Positions 17,874-28,319 of a DNA stretch of 64,000 nt are shown here, piece after piece. The number at the start of each line of letters is the position of its first letter. Within the stretch, counting starts at the first letter, position 1. This DNA comes from Microvirga lupini (lineage in GTDB: Bacteria > Pseudomonadota > Alphaproteobacteria > Rhizobiales > Beijerinckiaceae). Both the position numbers and the translations under genes were made by a program. The notes under the pieces were generated by a model, which saw only the letters and a program-made list of their open reading frames with translations, was not told the origin of the DNA and searched no databases. Where the stretch lies: NCBI RefSeq assembly GCF_014191055.1, contig NZ_JACHWB010000009.1, positions 1 through 64,000 on the forward strand, written 5' to 3'.

Positions 17874-17966
17874 TGACTGTAGCTGGAGCATCATTGCCTG
17901 CTGAATATCATAGCCGGATCCGCTTCAGGGTGTCAGCGTGTCCTGCGGGCGTCGAGGAATGTCAGC

Positions 17967-18719
17967 GTGCAGAAATTGAAGGGCAAAACAGCCGTCGTTA
18001 CCGGCTCCTCCAAAGGAATCGGCGCTGAGATCGCGTTGCAATTCGCCGCCGCTGGGGCAGCTGTCATTGTTAACTACTCATCAAGCGCTGAGGGAGCTGA
18101 TCGCGTTGTTCAGACGATCGTCGAGCAGGGCGGCCGCGCCGTAGCGGTTGGAGCCGACGTCAGCGATGCAGAACAACGGCGGAACTTGTTCCTTCAAGCC
18201 GAGGCGATTCTCGGCCACGTCGACATCCTCGTGAACAATGCTGGCGTGTTTCGATATTTCCCATTGGAGGAGATTACTGAGACAAGCCTACAATGGATGT
18301 TTGGCCTCAATGTATTCGGACTTTTGCTGACCACGAGGGATGCGATCGCGCTGATGCCTCCAAGCGGTGGCTCTGTCATCAACATCAGCTCCCTTGCGAG
18401 CACATCTTCGCCCATGCACGGAACGGTCTATAGCGCGACCAAGGCAGCAGTCGATTCGATTACGCGCTCTCTGGCAAAGGAGCTCGGCCCTCGGAAAATT
18501 CGCGTCAATGCAATACGGCCCGGCGCTATCGAGACGGAAGGTACCGTGTCGGGAGGGCTGATTTCAGGAGAGCGGCTTCGCACGTTCCTTGAAACGACAC
18601 CGCTGGGTCGGATAGGGTGGCCTACGGATATAGCGCCCGCCGCGACGTTTCTCGCTTCCGACGAGGCTTCCTGGATCTCTGGCGAAACTCTGCTCATCGC
18701 AGGCGGCCGAGGGATCTGA
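17967..18719 (+). CDS. short-chain dehydrogenase/reductase
   Basis: A 250-residue protein, the classical SDR length, with a GTG start and GAGG 9 bases upstream. It has the cofactor motif TGSSKGIG (residues 13-20), NNAG near 90, the catalytic Ser in NISSLAS, and Tyr and Lys in YSATK near 155-159. An Asn-Tyr-Ser stretch after the second strand (VIVNYSSS) suggests NADP(H). It oxidises or reduces an alcohol or ketone of unknown identity. It is the first gene of the island and follows operator site 1. It probably processes an intermediate of the island's substrate. Confidence 0.88.
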   Translation: MQKLKGKTAVVTGSSKGIGAEIALQFAAAGAAVIVNYSSSAEGADRVVQTIVEQGGRAVAVGADVSDAEQRRNLFLQAEAILGHVDILVNNAGVFRYFPLEEITETSLQWMFGLNVFGLLLTTRDAIALMPPSGGSVINISSLASTSSPMHGTVYSATKAAVDSITRSLAKELGPRKIRVNAIRPGAIETEGTVSGGLISGERLRTFLETTPLGRIGWPTDIAPAATFLASDEASWISGETLLIAGGRGI

Positions 18720-18979
18720 GTGATTGCTGGTGTCTCCTGAGCTGTTCCTCATCCTCAAAACAGGTCTGTTCAATTCTCCGATGGAGCATACGCCATGCAG
18801 CCGTGCTGGGTTGGCTCTGAACGCCGCCATCAACTTAACCCAAGAGTGACGGAATGCGCGTCCGTGCGGGAACAAACCGGCACATCGTCCCTGCTGCTCC
18901 CGCCCGTAGAGGGTGCTTCCTCGCCACCGCCCGCGCCGGCAGCGCTTAATCCGTGTCCCAACCATCGCAAGGATTGCCG

Positions 18980-20644
18980 ATGACCTCCAAGCTGTTTGAA
19001 TTTCCCGAATTGGGAACGCACGCGATCAAACCCCGGACCGTGCGCAAGGCGCATCCCGACGACCACTTCTCCTCGGACTTCCGCTACCAGTTCCCGCGGG
19101 AGGACCGGGACCTGCCTGAAGTCTACGTCTACACCGACCAGATGTCGTACGACCCCGGCGAGACGGTCGAGTTCCGCGTCTCGACTACGGCGGACAGCTG
19201 GAACATCCAGATCTACCGCGACGGCTATCGCCCCGAGATGGCGCATGAGGCGTTCGACCTGAAGGGCGAATTCACCAAGACCTCGGAAACGGCCTATATG
19301 GACGGCTGCGACTGGCCGGTCTTGCATAGCTGGAGGATCCCGACGGATCAGCGCTCGGGATTCTATCGGATCGTCTCGACTTGCTTGCGCAGGGACGGGC
19401 AGCGCTTCGTGCAGCACCATTTCGTCGTCGTGCGCCCGACGGAGGCCACGCGGCGCGGCAAGATCGTCTTCATGCCCTGCACCGGAACCTGGACCGCCTA
19501 CAACGACTGGGGCGGCGGCAACCATTACTTCGGCACCTGGGGGCCCGACAAGAACCATGCCTCGCCGATCCTCAGTCTGAAGCGGCCTTGGTCGCGCCCG
19601 ATGCTCTGGCTGCCCAAGGGCGGCGCGCGCACCACGGTGGACCGTCTGCCCGCCATGGGTGACGGGCCGCGCTATCCGGCGCGCGAATGGGGTTATCAGC
19701 AGGGCTTCGCGCAATTCTGGGTCTCGGCGGGATGGGCGCAGTACGACCGGCATTTCCTCGTCTGGGCCGAGAAGGAGGGCTATGAGATCGATGTCATCAC
19801 CCAGACTGACCTGCATTACCGCCCGGAGTTGCTGGAGGGTTACTCCTGTCTGGCGGTTGCCGGTCACGACGAATATTGGTCGTGGGAGATGCGCAAGCAC
19901 GTCGAGGGCTGGGTCGAAAAGGGCGGCCATTTCGCTCGTTTCGGGGGCAACTTCCTGTGGCAGATCCGGCTGGAGGAAGAGGGCGCGCGCCAGATCTGCT
20001 ACAAGACGCTTGCTCCCACCCACGACCCGGTCCGCGACGATCCCGAGCGCAAGCACCTGCTGACCTCTATCTGGGACGGCGAGGCGGTGAACTGGCACGG
20101 CTCCTCGACGGTCGGGGTCAGCGGGTGCCACGGGATGTATTCCGGTTTCGGCGGGCATGCGCCGCGCGGATCGCGCGGCTTCACCGTGTACCGCTCGGAC
20201 CACTGGGTCTTTGAAGGCACGCAATTGCGCTATGCCGATGTCTTCGGAGCCGAGGCCGGGATCTTCGGCTACGAAGTGGATGGCCTCGAGTACACGTTCC
20301 GCGACGGGCTGCCCTATCCAGTCGACGGATCGGGCGCGGCGCCGGAAATCGATATCCTGGCCATGACCCCGGCCACCATGTTTGAAGAGGAACATCCGGG
20401 CGAGGGGCGGCGCTTCTCGCTGCGCGACGGCGACCTTCATGACATCGCCACTCTAGCGGGCGGCGATTACGCGACCAAGCGACGGAAGATGCAGTATGGC
20501 TCGGGAATGCTGGTCGCCATGGCACGCGGCGCAGGCGAGGTCGTCACGGCCGGCAGCTGCGAGTGGGTCATGGGCCTAACCCGGCGCGACGAGTTCACCG
20601 AACAGATCACCCGCAATGTGCTGAGCCGCTTTACCGCGGATTGA
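18980..20644 (+). CDS. N,N-dimethylformamidase large-subunit-like protein, copy 1
   Basis: A 554-residue protein from the ATG at 18980, with AAGGA 7 bases upstream. It matches the C-terminal domain family of the dimethylformamidase beta subunit. Typical blocks are GTWTAYNDWGGGNHYFG, EGYEIDVITQTDLHYRPELL, AGHDEYWSWEMR and GGNFLWQIRLEEEG. In dimethylformamidase a mononuclear iron held by two Tyr and one Glu hydrolyses the amide. Tyr in HDEYW is a candidate ligand here, but I cannot assign all three. The known beta subunit is about 760 residues, so this form is shorter, and no small-subunit gene is adjacent. A full-length paralogue is at 32859-34526. The substrate is unknown. Confidence 0.85.
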   Translation: MTSKLFEFPELGTHAIKPRTVRKAHPDDHFSSDFRYQFPREDRDLPEVYVYTDQMSYDPGETVEFRVSTTADSWNIQIYRDGYRPEMAHEAFDLKGEFTKTSETAYMDGCDWPVLHSWRIPTDQRSGFYRIVSTCLRRDGQRFVQHHFVVVRPTEATRRGKIVFMPCTGTWTAYNDWGGGNHYFGTWGPDKNHASPILSLKRPWSRPMLWLPKGGARTTVDRLPAMGDGPRYPAREWGYQQGFAQFWVSAGWAQYDRHFLVWAEKEGYEIDVITQTDLHYRPELLEGYSCLAVAGHDEYWSWEMRKHVEGWVEKGGHFARFGGNFLWQIRLEEEGARQICYKTLAPTHDPVRDDPERKHLLTSIWDGEAVNWHGSSTVGVSGCHGMYSGFGGHAPRGSRGFTVYRSDHWVFEGTQLRYADVFGAEAGIFGYEVDGLEYTFRDGLPYPVDGSGAAPEIDILAMTPATMFEEEHPGEGRRFSLRDGDLHDIATLAGGDYATKRRKMQYGSGMLVAMARGAGEVVTAGSCEWVMGLTRRDEFTEQITRNVLSRFTAD

Positions 20645-20652
20645 TCGAAAAG

Positions 20653-20725
20653 CCGCCGATGGGGACGACGGCTCACCATCGGCGGACAGACGGCGCGTTC
20701 TTCAACAAGGGAAGAACGCGCCGTC
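20653..20725. terminator. two tandem hairpins after DMFase-like gene 1
   Basis: CCGCCGATGG...CCATCGGCGG (20653-20685) is followed by a perfect 15-bp stem with a 7-base loop (20689-20703 with 20711-20725). Neither has a long T-run. They lie between the stop of the DMFase-like gene and the transporter genes, so they probably end or attenuate transcription. Confidence 0.6.
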
Positions 20726-20952
20726 CCGGCACTCCGGTCCGCCCTCGCAGGAATTCATCTGATCGTTCTCGAGGGAAGCTGCGTTGACTGTCGGCGTCGG
20801 TATTGCGCTTGGAACAGCACGGCTCCTGTCCTGATGCCTGGTGCAAGACTCTTCGGCAGCAGGTCTCCTTCTGACGACATGCCCATCCCGCAGCCGCACT
20901 CGGAACACGCCTATCCTGAACTGGTCCGAAACCTCTTGGAAAGCAGAAAATA

Positions 20953-20962
20953 GTATATATCA
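20953..20962. promoter_or_regulatory. weak operator-like site before the peptide-type ABC operon
   Basis: Read on the minus strand this is TGATATATAC inside an AT-rich patch, matching the first eight bases of the island's 17-base motif. It lies about 230 bases before the solute-binding protein start. It is weaker than the other sites and may be chance. Confidence 0.3.
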
Positions 20963-21185
20963 TGTATGGAGTGGTGGGTTGTGGCGGCTTGTCGACTGCT
21001 CAAGCACCCATACGCGTGAGGAAGGCTTACGACTGCGGATGCCGACTGGGTGTTCGGGAGTCCCTAGGAGCCCGTCCGCCAGCTGGAGCAAACGCTTTGC
21101 AACTCGGCAAGCCCAGGCCCCGTCTACGGACCCGCCTGATCAGTCAACCGGCCGAACACCGGCCCATTCAGAGGGGAAGAAATTG

Positions 21186-22814
21186 ATGAAGCGTCTCAAC
21201 TTCCACGAATTGCCCTATCGCCTATGGGTCATGCATTCCAGCCGTACGACAGCCATGCTCGCACTCGCTGCAGGCATCGCATGTGCTTCTCCATCTTCTG
21301 GCTACGCCCAGGGAGCGAGCAGACCGCTCGTAATCGCGCGTAACATGGACCTCAACTCACTCGACCCGCACCGCTCATTCTGTGACACCTGCCAGATCTA
21401 CAATTCCACCGTTTATGAAACGCTCCTCACGCTAGACACCAACAACAAGCTCGTTCCGCTGCTGGCCGCCAGCTGGGAGGCGAGCGCGGATCAGACCAAG
21501 TTCACGTTCAAGCTCGACCCGAAGGCCAAGTTCAGCGATGGATCTCCGGTTGAGGCCAAGGACGTGAAATGGTCGTGGGAGCGGCTGAAGAACCTGAAGG
21601 GCAGCGCAGCCTTCCTGGCGGAGAACATCACTCAGATCGACACGCCGGATCCGCAAACCGTCGTCGTAACCGTGGCCGCGCCCAACTCCGAGTTCCTGAA
21701 CATCGTTTCGGCCCCTTATATGGCCGTCGTAAACAGCAAGGTTGCCTCAGCCAATGGCGCAATGGCAGCCGCCGATGCCGCCACCAAGGACAATGCCGAG
21801 GGCTGGTTTCTCCAGAACTCCCCTGGCAGCGGTCCTTATGTCCTCACATCCTACAGCCCCAACAACGAGCTGCGTTTGAAGCGCAATGCGCAATACTGGC
21901 GCAGTGCACCGGCGATCGAGGATGTTGTCTTCCGCCAGGTCAAGGATGCTGTCGCCCAAGCACAGATGCTCGAGAGCGGGACGGCGGACATCGCCATGCA
22001 GATCGACCCGGACACAGCCAAAACAATCCGGAGCAAGGACGTGACCGTTCAGACGGTGCCGTCCTACAACTTCATCTATCTCGCCCTCTCTCCCGGAGCG
22101 AAGGGCAACAAGGTGAAGATGACGAAGGAGGTCCGAGAGGCGATCAGCCTCGGCCTCAATCGCAAGGAAATCCTCGAGTTCACGCTCGGCAAGGAGGGAC
22201 AGCTCATCTCCGCTCCGATCCCGCTCGGCTTTCCCGGAGGCAGCGGCTTTCCGGAAGAGCCCTACGATCCGGCCAAGGCCAAGGATCAGCTCGCCAAGGC
22301 CAATGCCGGCAACCTCGAGCTGGATGCCGCATTCCCGAACCTCAATGCTTACGGCGTCGATCTCTCGCTCCTGATGCAGAAGGTTCAGCAGGAGCTGAGC
22401 AAAATCAACGTGAAGGTCAATCTTCAGCCCATGACCTTCTCCAACTGGCGCGAGCAGGTGAGCGGCAACGGCATTCCGCTGACGGCCGTGTTCTACGCGC
22501 CCGACTATTTTGGCTCGGCCCAGTACGTGGAGTACTTCGGGATGATGCCGGGATCTCCCTGGGCCAAGCGGGCCGGTGCGGCGAACGACCCGTCGGTGAT
22601 CAACCCGCGGGAGTCGGAGCTGTTGAAGAAGGCGCTTGCATCCGGAGGCGAGGAGGCCGCGACGATCTATCACGAGATCGGACTTGAGATGATCAAGGAC
22701 AAGGTCATTCTGCCGCTGGTGAGCCCCAACCTGATCCTTGCCTACAACAAGGGCGTCAAGGGCGTGCGCTATAGCGCCTGCTGCAACCTGCCCATTGCAG
22801 AGATCAGCCGCTGA
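21186..22814 (+). CDS. ABC transporter solute-binding protein, family 5 (peptide/nickel type)
   Basis: A 542-residue protein. The signal peptide runs to about residue 42 (AMLALAAGIACASPSSGYAQG). The mature part shows the family-5 pattern: LDPHRSFCDTCQIYNSTVYETL, the domain FKLDPKAKFSDGSPVEAKDVKWSWERL and SGPYVLTSYSPNNELRLKRN. It captures the substrate in the periplasm for the permeases that follow. The ATG follows GGGGAAG. An aminotransferase gene lies between it and the permeases, which ties transport to that enzyme. Family members carry peptides, opines, nickel or sugars, so the ligand is open. Confidence 0.9.
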   Translation: MKRLNFHELPYRLWVMHSSRTTAMLALAAGIACASPSSGYAQGASRPLVIARNMDLNSLDPHRSFCDTCQIYNSTVYETLLTLDTNNKLVPLLAASWEASADQTKFTFKLDPKAKFSDGSPVEAKDVKWSWERLKNLKGSAAFLAENITQIDTPDPQTVVVTVAAPNSEFLNIVSAPYMAVVNSKVASANGAMAAADAATKDNAEGWFLQNSPGSGPYVLTSYSPNNELRLKRNAQYWRSAPAIEDVVFRQVKDAVAQAQMLESGTADIAMQIDPDTAKTIRSKDVTVQTVPSYNFIYLALSPGAKGNKVKMTKEVREAISLGLNRKEILEFTLGKEGQLISAPIPLGFPGGSGFPEEPYDPAKAKDQLAKANAGNLELDAAFPNLNAYGVDLSLLMQKVQQELSKINVKVNLQPMTFSNWREQVSGNGIPLTAVFYAPDYFGSAQYVEYFGMMPGSPWAKRAGAANDPSVINPRESELLKKALASGGEEAATIYHEIGLEMIKDKVILPLVSPNLILAYNKGVKGVRYSACCNLPIAEISR

Positions 22815-22898
22815 CGTTTCACCGGGAGACGCTATAGGCGTCTCCCGTCCTTCTCCCATCATTGATTTTTTGGTTTGAGGCTGGGATCTGGTACTTGC

Positions 22899-24137
22899 AT
22901 GACGAAGCTAATCAACTCCATCGACCGGTCACTGCGGAGCCGGGCCGAACAGGTGATCCCAGGTGGCATGTGGGGTCACATGAGCACCCGCTATCTGGGT
23001 GACGCCTACCCGCAGTTCTTCGCACGGTCGGAGGGGTGCCGCCTCTGGGACGTGGACGGCAACGAGTATGTCGACCTCATGTGCAGCTGGGGCCCTATCG
23101 TTCTCGGCCACCATCACCCTGCCGTCGAGGACGCGGCGCGCCGGCAGCGGGAGCGTGGCGACAGCATGAACGGACCTGGTGATGTTCTCGTCGAGCTGGC
23201 CGAGCTGATGGTCGACACCGTCCCGCATGCAGACTGGGTCATGTTTCAGAAGAACGGGACAGACGCCACGACTGCCTGCGTTACCCTTGCCCGTGCGGGA
23301 ACCGGGAGGCGCAAGGTCTTGGTGGCGCGGGGATCCTATCATGGAGCCGTGCCGTGGTGCACCCCGTCTCTCGCGGGAGTGACGACCGAGGACCGGGCGC
23401 ACCTCATCCATTTCGACTACAACGACGTTCAGAGCCTAGAAGAGGCTGTCGACCAAGCCGGCTCTGATCTCGCCGCGATCATTGTCACCGCTTTCCGGCA
23501 CGATATCGGCCGGGATCAGGAGATGCCGACGGCCGGTTTTGCCCAGCGGGCTCGCCAGCTGTGCGACCTTCAAGGCGCTGCGCTCATCGTCGACGACGTA
23601 CGCGCGGGCTTTCGCATCGATCTTGGAGGAAGCTGGGAGCCGCTCGGGGTTCGTCCCGACCTCAGCGCCTGGAGCAAGGCCATCGCCAACGGCCACCCTC
23701 TGGCCGCCGTCACAGGGAGCGACCGGTTCCGTGAGGCTGCGACGAAGGTCTACGTCACGGGATCGTTCTGGTGTGGCGCGGTCGCCATGGCGGCTGCGGT
23801 GGCGACTATCAAGACTCTGCGTGACACGCAGGCGATTGCACATATGAGGGACATGGGGCAGCGCTTGCGGACGGGAATGGAAGCCCTCGCTTCGCGGCAC
23901 GACCTCAAACTGCGTCAGACCGGTCCAGCACAGATGCCTATGGTTCTGTTTGAGGGCGACCCGAGTTTCGAGAAGGCGGCATTGTTCTGCGCATCGGCAC
24001 TGCGAAACGGCGCCTACTTCCATCCCAAGCACAACATGTTCCTGTCGGCAGCGCACGCCCCGGCCGATGTCGATCGCATCCTGGCGGCGGCCGAGGCTGG
24101 CTTTGCCGCCGTGGCCCGCGAGGCGGCGGCAGGCTGA
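22899..24137 (+). CDS. class III aminotransferase (glutamate-1-semialdehyde aminotransferase-like), copy 1
   Basis: A 412-residue PLP enzyme. The Schiff-base lysine is probably Lys260 in LSAWSKAIANG. Asp232 in VDDVRAGFR should bind the pyridine nitrogen. SYHGA near 146-150 contacts the cofactor ring. The family includes glutamate-1-semialdehyde aminomutase and omega-amino-acid transaminases. The catabolic setting argues against haem synthesis. It sits inside the peptide-type ABC operon, between the binding protein and the permeases. A paralogue of the same length is at 43804-45042. It probably moves an amino group from the island's substrate to a keto acid. Confidence 0.87.
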   Translation: MTKLINSIDRSLRSRAEQVIPGGMWGHMSTRYLGDAYPQFFARSEGCRLWDVDGNEYVDLMCSWGPIVLGHHHPAVEDAARRQRERGDSMNGPGDVLVELAELMVDTVPHADWVMFQKNGTDATTACVTLARAGTGRRKVLVARGSYHGAVPWCTPSLAGVTTEDRAHLIHFDYNDVQSLEEAVDQAGSDLAAIIVTAFRHDIGRDQEMPTAGFAQRARQLCDLQGAALIVDDVRAGFRIDLGGSWEPLGVRPDLSAWSKAIANGHPLAAVTGSDRFREAATKVYVTGSFWCGAVAMAAAVATIKTLRDTQAIAHMRDMGQRLRTGMEALASRHDLKLRQTGPAQMPMVLFEGDPSFEKAALFCASALRNGAYFHPKHNMFLSAAHAPADVDRILAAAEAGFAAVAREAAAG

Positions 24138-24269
24138 GGATACGTTGGGCGGCGGACGAGCCCTGCCCGTATGCGCCATGCCGTCCCATGCGAGCCTGGT
24201 TCGGCGCCAGGCCCCGCGTTACGCTGCAGGGTACCCGGGCCGGCCTAACCATGCTGGAGGATTTCGCTC

Positions 24270-25283
24270 GTGTCAGGCTATTTGATCCGACGCCTCGTGA
24301 CGATGCCATTTCTCATTCTCGGCATCATCACCATCACATTCTTCCTGTCGCGGGTGACGAAAGGCGACCCACTGACAGCCATCATCTCCGAGCAGCAGAT
24401 GAGCAATCCGGAGGTGGTCGCAGCAGCCAAGCAGCGGTGGGGGCTGGACCTCAGCCTGCCCGAGCAGTATCTCGTCTATACGGGCAAGCTCCTCACAGGC
24501 GACCTTGGAACGTCGTTTACGACCAAGAGGCCTGTCCTGCAGGACCTGCTCGAACGCCTGCCAGCCACGCTGGAACTGGTGATTGCGGCAATGATCATCG
24601 GCACGGTGCTCGGGATCGCTCTCGGGGTTCTGGCCGCCTATTACAGGAACGGCTGGCTCGACCACGGTTCACGTCTGTTCGCCCTTGTCGGATCATCGCT
24701 CCCCGTCTTCTGGTCAGGGCTCGGCCTGCTCTTCATCTTCTCGGTCCAACTGGGCTGGCTGCCGGGTCCGGGGCGCCTGGATGCTCGTCTGCAGCCGCCA
24801 CCCATGATCACGGGGATGATTACCCTCGATACCCTGCTCGCCGGCGATCTCGCTGCATTCGTCGATGCGCTCCATCACCTCATTCTGCCGGCCTTTGTGC
24901 TTGGCTGGACGGTGACGGGAACGATCTCCAGGCTTGTGCGGGCCAACATGCTCGAGGTGCTCAATCAAGAGTATGTGCTGACGGCCCGAGCGAAAGGTGC
25001 AGGAGAACTGAGGGTTCTGCTTCATCATGCGCTGCGCAACACGCTCGTCCCGACACTGACCGTCATCGGCCACTCGTTCGCCTACCTGATTACCGGAGCG
25101 GTGCTGACGGAGACCATCTTCGCGTGGCCGGGCATGGGATCCTATGCGGTCGAAGCGGCGCGCGCGCTCGATTATCCGGCCATCATCGGCGTGACCGTCG
25201 TCGGCGGCGTGACCTTCCTGGTCACAAACCTTCTGACAGACATCGCCTATATGCTCGCCAACCCCCGAATCCGCCTCAGTTAG
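24270..25283 (+). CDS. ABC transporter permease, DppB type
   Basis: A 337-residue membrane protein with a GTG start and GGAGG 8 bases upstream. It has about six membrane segments, beginning with YLIRRLVTMPFLILGIITITFFL. The DppB family start (SGYLIRRL) and the coupling loop with EYVLTARAKGAGE...LRNTLVPTLT are present. With the next gene it forms the channel for the family-5 binding protein. It follows the aminotransferase by 132 bases. Confidence 0.92.
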   Translation: MSGYLIRRLVTMPFLILGIITITFFLSRVTKGDPLTAIISEQQMSNPEVVAAAKQRWGLDLSLPEQYLVYTGKLLTGDLGTSFTTKRPVLQDLLERLPATLELVIAAMIIGTVLGIALGVLAAYYRNGWLDHGSRLFALVGSSLPVFWSGLGLLFIFSVQLGWLPGPGRLDARLQPPPMITGMITLDTLLAGDLAAFVDALHHLILPAFVLGWTVTGTISRLVRANMLEVLNQEYVLTARAKGAGELRVLLHHALRNTLVPTLTVIGHSFAYLITGAVLTETIFAWPGMGSYAVEAARALDYPAIIGVTVVGGVTFLVTNLLTDIAYMLANPRIRLS

Positions 25284-25291
25284 GACGAAGC

Positions 25292-26131
25292 ATGGCCTCA
25301 TCGGCAAGTGTCCCCCGTCGCAAGGCTCCGGAATGGCTGACGATCCCATTGCTGGTCGGCGCGCTCGTCATTCTGTTTTGGATCGTCGTGGCAGCCACAA
25401 TCGACTTCTGGGCGCCTTATGATCCCTTGGCTCTAGTGGGCCGGCGACTTCAGCCGCCCAGCATGGCCCATCTGCTCGGGACAGATGCTCTGGGCCGGGA
25501 TGTGCTCACACGAACGCTCTATGGGGTTCAGTACTCGCTGCCTGTCGCCTTGGGCGTTGTCGTGGCGGCTGTGGCGATTGGGTCCCTGCTCGGCGGAATC
25601 GCCGGGTTCTTCGGAGGTCTCATTGGCGCCGCCATCATGCGGCTCGTCGACATTACCCTTTCGTTTCCTCCGGTGCTTCTCGCTATGGCAGTCGCTGCCT
25701 CGCTTGGGCCGGGTCTGACCAATGCCGCCATCGCAATGGTTCTGGTCTGGTGGCCGGTTTATGCACGGCTCATGCGAGGCCAGGTGCTCGAGATACGAGA
25801 GCGCGAGCACGTGGAGGCGGCTGTTGCCGGCGGCGCAGGCCGCACCCGACTGTTGTTCACCCACATCCTCTCACTGTGCTGGACGCCTGTTCTGATCAAC
25901 GCCACGATGGATTTCGGACAGGTGGTCCTCCTTGCTGCATCGTTGAGCTTCATCGGTCTCGGAGCAACCCCGCCAACGCCGGAATGGGGCTCCATGGTAT
26001 CGGATGGCGCCATTCATTTCTATCAATGGTGGATCGCCTTCGGGCCGGGCTTCGCGATCCTGACGGTCGTGCTCGGATTCAACTTTCTCGGGGACGGACT
26101 GCGCGACATGCTCGATCCGAGAACCCATTAA
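25292..26131 (+). CDS. ABC transporter permease, DppC type
   Basis: A 279-residue membrane protein with AGGA just upstream of the ATG. It carries the DppC-type entry LLGTDALGRDVLTRTLYG and the coupling helix EHVEAAVAGGAGRTRLLFTHIL. The ending FLGDGLRDMLDPR is also typical. It starts 8 bases after the stop of the first permease and pairs with it. Confidence 0.92.
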   Translation: MASSASVPRRKAPEWLTIPLLVGALVILFWIVVAATIDFWAPYDPLALVGRRLQPPSMAHLLGTDALGRDVLTRTLYGVQYSLPVALGVVVAAVAIGSLLGGIAGFFGGLIGAAIMRLVDITLSFPPVLLAMAVAASLGPGLTNAAIAMVLVWWPVYARLMRGQVLEIREREHVEAAVAGGAGRTRLLFTHILSLCWTPVLINATMDFGQVVLLAASLSFIGLGATPPTPEWGSMVSDGAIHFYQWWIAFGPGFAILTVVLGFNFLGDGLRDMLDPRTH

Positions 26132-26176
26132 CAAGGCGATGTTGGCCCTGAGGTAGTCAGTTCCAAGTCGAGACCC

Positions 26177-27217
26177 ATGATGCTCAAGCACCAAGACAAG
26201 TCTCTCCTGTCGGTCCGCAATCTCACCGTGGGCTTTCAAGTCGGCGGCGTCACGCTCGACGCCGTGCGCGGCATTGATCTCGATGTCGCCCGCGGCGAGG
26301 TCGTTGGCGTCGTCGGTGAATCCGGATCGGGCAAATCGGTTGCGATGCTGGCTTGCCTTGGTCTTGTCCCGCGAACGGCACGCGTCGCAGGCTCGGTGCG
26401 GTTCCAGGACAAGGAACTCGTCGGAATGCCACAGTCCGAGATGCGTAAGCTTCGCGGATCGCGGATCGGCATGATCTTTCAGGACCCGCTGTCCTCGCTC
26501 AATCCGGTCTTGACCATCGGCTCGCAGATCGTCGAGGCCATCCGCTTGCATCAGCCGGGAATTTCCCGCAAACAGGCGTATGACCGCGCCGTCGAACTGC
26601 TCGACCTCGTCTCAATCCCCCAGCCCGATAGACGAGTCTCTCAGTATCCGCATGAATTTTCAGGGGGCATGCGCCAGCGTGCAATGATCGCCATGGCCGT
26701 CGCGAACGGTCCTGATCTGCTGATCGCCGACGAGCCGACGACAGCCCTCGATGTGACCGTGCAAGCTCAGGTCCTCGAGGTGCTGAAGAGCCTGCGCGAT
26801 CGCCTCGGCCTCGGCATCGTGCTCATCACTCACGATCTTGGAGTGGTTGCCGGGAACGTGGACCGTGTCGCCGTCATCTACTCGGGACGGGTGGTCGAAG
26901 CGGCGGAGGTCGGCGCCCTCTTCCGCGATCCGCGGCATCCCTATACGCGCGGGCTCCTCTCCTCGATCCCAAAGCTCGACGAGAAGCGAGAGCGGCTTTT
27001 CTCCATTGAGGGGACGCCGCCACCCCTCGGACGCCGGCCGACCGGTTGCGCCTTCCATCCCCGCTGCATCTATGCGAGGGAGGTGTGCTTGAAGGAGGAG
27101 CCGGCCCTCCGGCTTGCTGGCGCAAGCCTTTCAGCCTGCCACTTCGCCGATAGTCTCGAGCAGATGCCCGTTCATCAGGCAGCAGCCGGACCTGAGACTA
27201 CGGAGGTGCACCAATGA
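26177..27217 (+). CDS. ABC transporter ATPase, DppD type
   Basis: A 346-residue ATPase with Walker A GESGSGKS near residues 49-56, signature [14 protein letters not shown] and Walker [14 protein letters not shown]. The C-terminal oligopeptide-transporter extension ([19 protein letters not shown]) includes cysteines typical of Dpp/Opp ATPases. It energises uptake together with the next gene, whose ATG overlaps its stop codon. Confidence 0.93.
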   Translation: MMLKHQDKSLLSVRNLTVGFQVGGVTLDAVRGIDLDVARGEVVGVVGESGSGKSVAMLACLGLVPRTARVAGSVRFQDKELVGMPQSEMRKLRGSRIGMIFQDPLSSLNPVLTIGSQIVEAIRLHQPGISRKQAYDRAVELLDLVSIPQPDRRVSQYPHEFSGGMRQRAMIAMAVANGPDLLIADEPTTALDVTVQAQVLEVLKSLRDRLGLGIVLITHDLGVVAGNVDRVAVIYSGRVVEAAEVGALFRDPRHPYTRGLLSSIPKLDEKRERLFSIEGTPPPLGRRPTGCAFHPRCIYAREVCLKEEPALRLAGASLSACHFADSLEQMPVHQAAAGPETTEVHQ

Positions 27218-28284
27218 GCGGAAACGGCATGGAACCGAGCGAGGCGGTCGCGGGCGCACCAGTGCTGTCGGTGCGCCACTTGGTGAAGGAATTCCCGGTT
27301 CGAGGCGGGCTGCTTTTCAACAGGGTCGTGGCACATGTGCGCGCCGTCGCTGACGTTTCCTTCGATCTTGCTTCAGGCGAGACGCTGGGCCTCGTTGGAG
27401 AGTCGGGCTGCGGCAAGTCCACCCTAGGCCGCTGTCTTCTCAAGCTCATCGAGCCCTCTAGCGGGCAGGTTATATTCCGTGGCGAGGATCTCGTTTCACT
27501 GAGCGGCGAGAGGCTGCGCCACAAGCGGCGGCATATCCAGCTCGTGTTCCAGGATCCCTATTCGTCGCTGCATCCGCGCATGCGGATCGGTGACAACATT
27601 GCCGAGCCTCTGAGAAATGCAGGGTTTTCGAAACTGGATCGTGAGCGGCGCGTCGACGAGCTGATCCAGCTTGTCCGCCTCGGTCCGGAACACAAGCTCC
27701 GCTATCCGCACGAGCTCTCCGGCGGCCAGCGGCAGCGGGTGGGCATCGCGCGCGCGCTGGCACTGCAACCGGACGTCATCGTGCTGGATGAGCCCGTCTC
27801 CGCGCTCGACGTGTCGGTCCAAGCCGGCGTGCTGAACCTTCTGAAGGACATTCAGCAGGAGCTTGGGACAGCCTACGTCTTCATTGCACACGATCTGTCT
27901 GTCGTTCGTCATATCTCACATCGCGTCGCGGTGATGTATCTCGGGAAGATCGTTGAAATCGCCGAGGCGGAGCAGCTCTATCGCGGCGCCCGTCACCCCT
28001 ACACGCAGGCGCTGTTGTCTGCGGTTCCCATCGCCGATCCGGAGAAGGAGAGGGGGCGCACGCGGATCGTGTTGAAGGGTGATGTTCCAAGCCCGCTCAA
28101 TCCTCCTTCGGGTTGCCGTTTCCGCACCCGGTGCTGGAAGGCGCAGGGAATCTGCGCTGAACAGGAGCCGCCCCTGGTCGAGTACACACTAGGTCACCGT
28201 GCGGCCTGCCATTTCGCCGAGCCTGCACTCGATCCGTCACTTTCCGGGTCATTGACGGGTTCGACACCAGTCCCTATCGCCTGA
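27214..28284 (+). CDS. ABC transporter ATPase, DppF type
   Basis: A 356-residue ATPase with Walker A GESGCGKS, signature [17 protein letters not shown] and Walker [13 protein letters not shown]. The DppF-type tail reads [22 protein letters not shown]. The four-base ATGA overlap with the preceding gene implies coupled translation. It completes a five-component importer with the genes from 21186. Confidence 0.93.
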   Translation: MSGNGMEPSEAVAGAPVLSVRHLVKEFPVRGGLLFNRVVAHVRAVADVSFDLASGETLGLVGESGCGKSTLGRCLLKLIEPSSGQVIFRGEDLVSLSGERLRHKRRHIQLVFQDPYSSLHPRMRIGDNIAEPLRNAGFSKLDRERRVDELIQLVRLGPEHKLRYPHELSGGQRQRVGIARALALQPDVIVLDEPVSALDVSVQAGVLNLLKDIQQELGTAYVFIAHDLSVVRHISHRVAVMYLGKIVEIAEAEQLYRGARHPYTQALLSAVPIADPEKERGRTRIVLKGDVPSPLNPPSGCRFRTRCWKAQGICAEQEPPLVEYTLGHRAACHFAEPALDPSLSGSLTGSTPVPIA

Positions 28285-28319
28285 CGGCTGCAGCCGAGAC
28301 GCTATCCGGAGATCCCATC

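Noticed and set aside
18830..20440. A 536-codon minus-strand frame
   Set aside because: It is the antisense shadow of the first DMFase-like gene.
20841..21185. A 115-codon N-terminal extension of the solute-binding protein
   Set aside because: The extension has odd composition and covers an AT-rich promoter-like zone. The ATG at 21186 follows a good ribosome site and begins a normal signal peptide.
24188..25291. Upstream extension of the DppC-type permease antisense-like over the DppB gene
   Set aside because: It overlaps the real DppB gene in another frame and is rich in His, Arg and Pro. The ATG at 25292 is correct.
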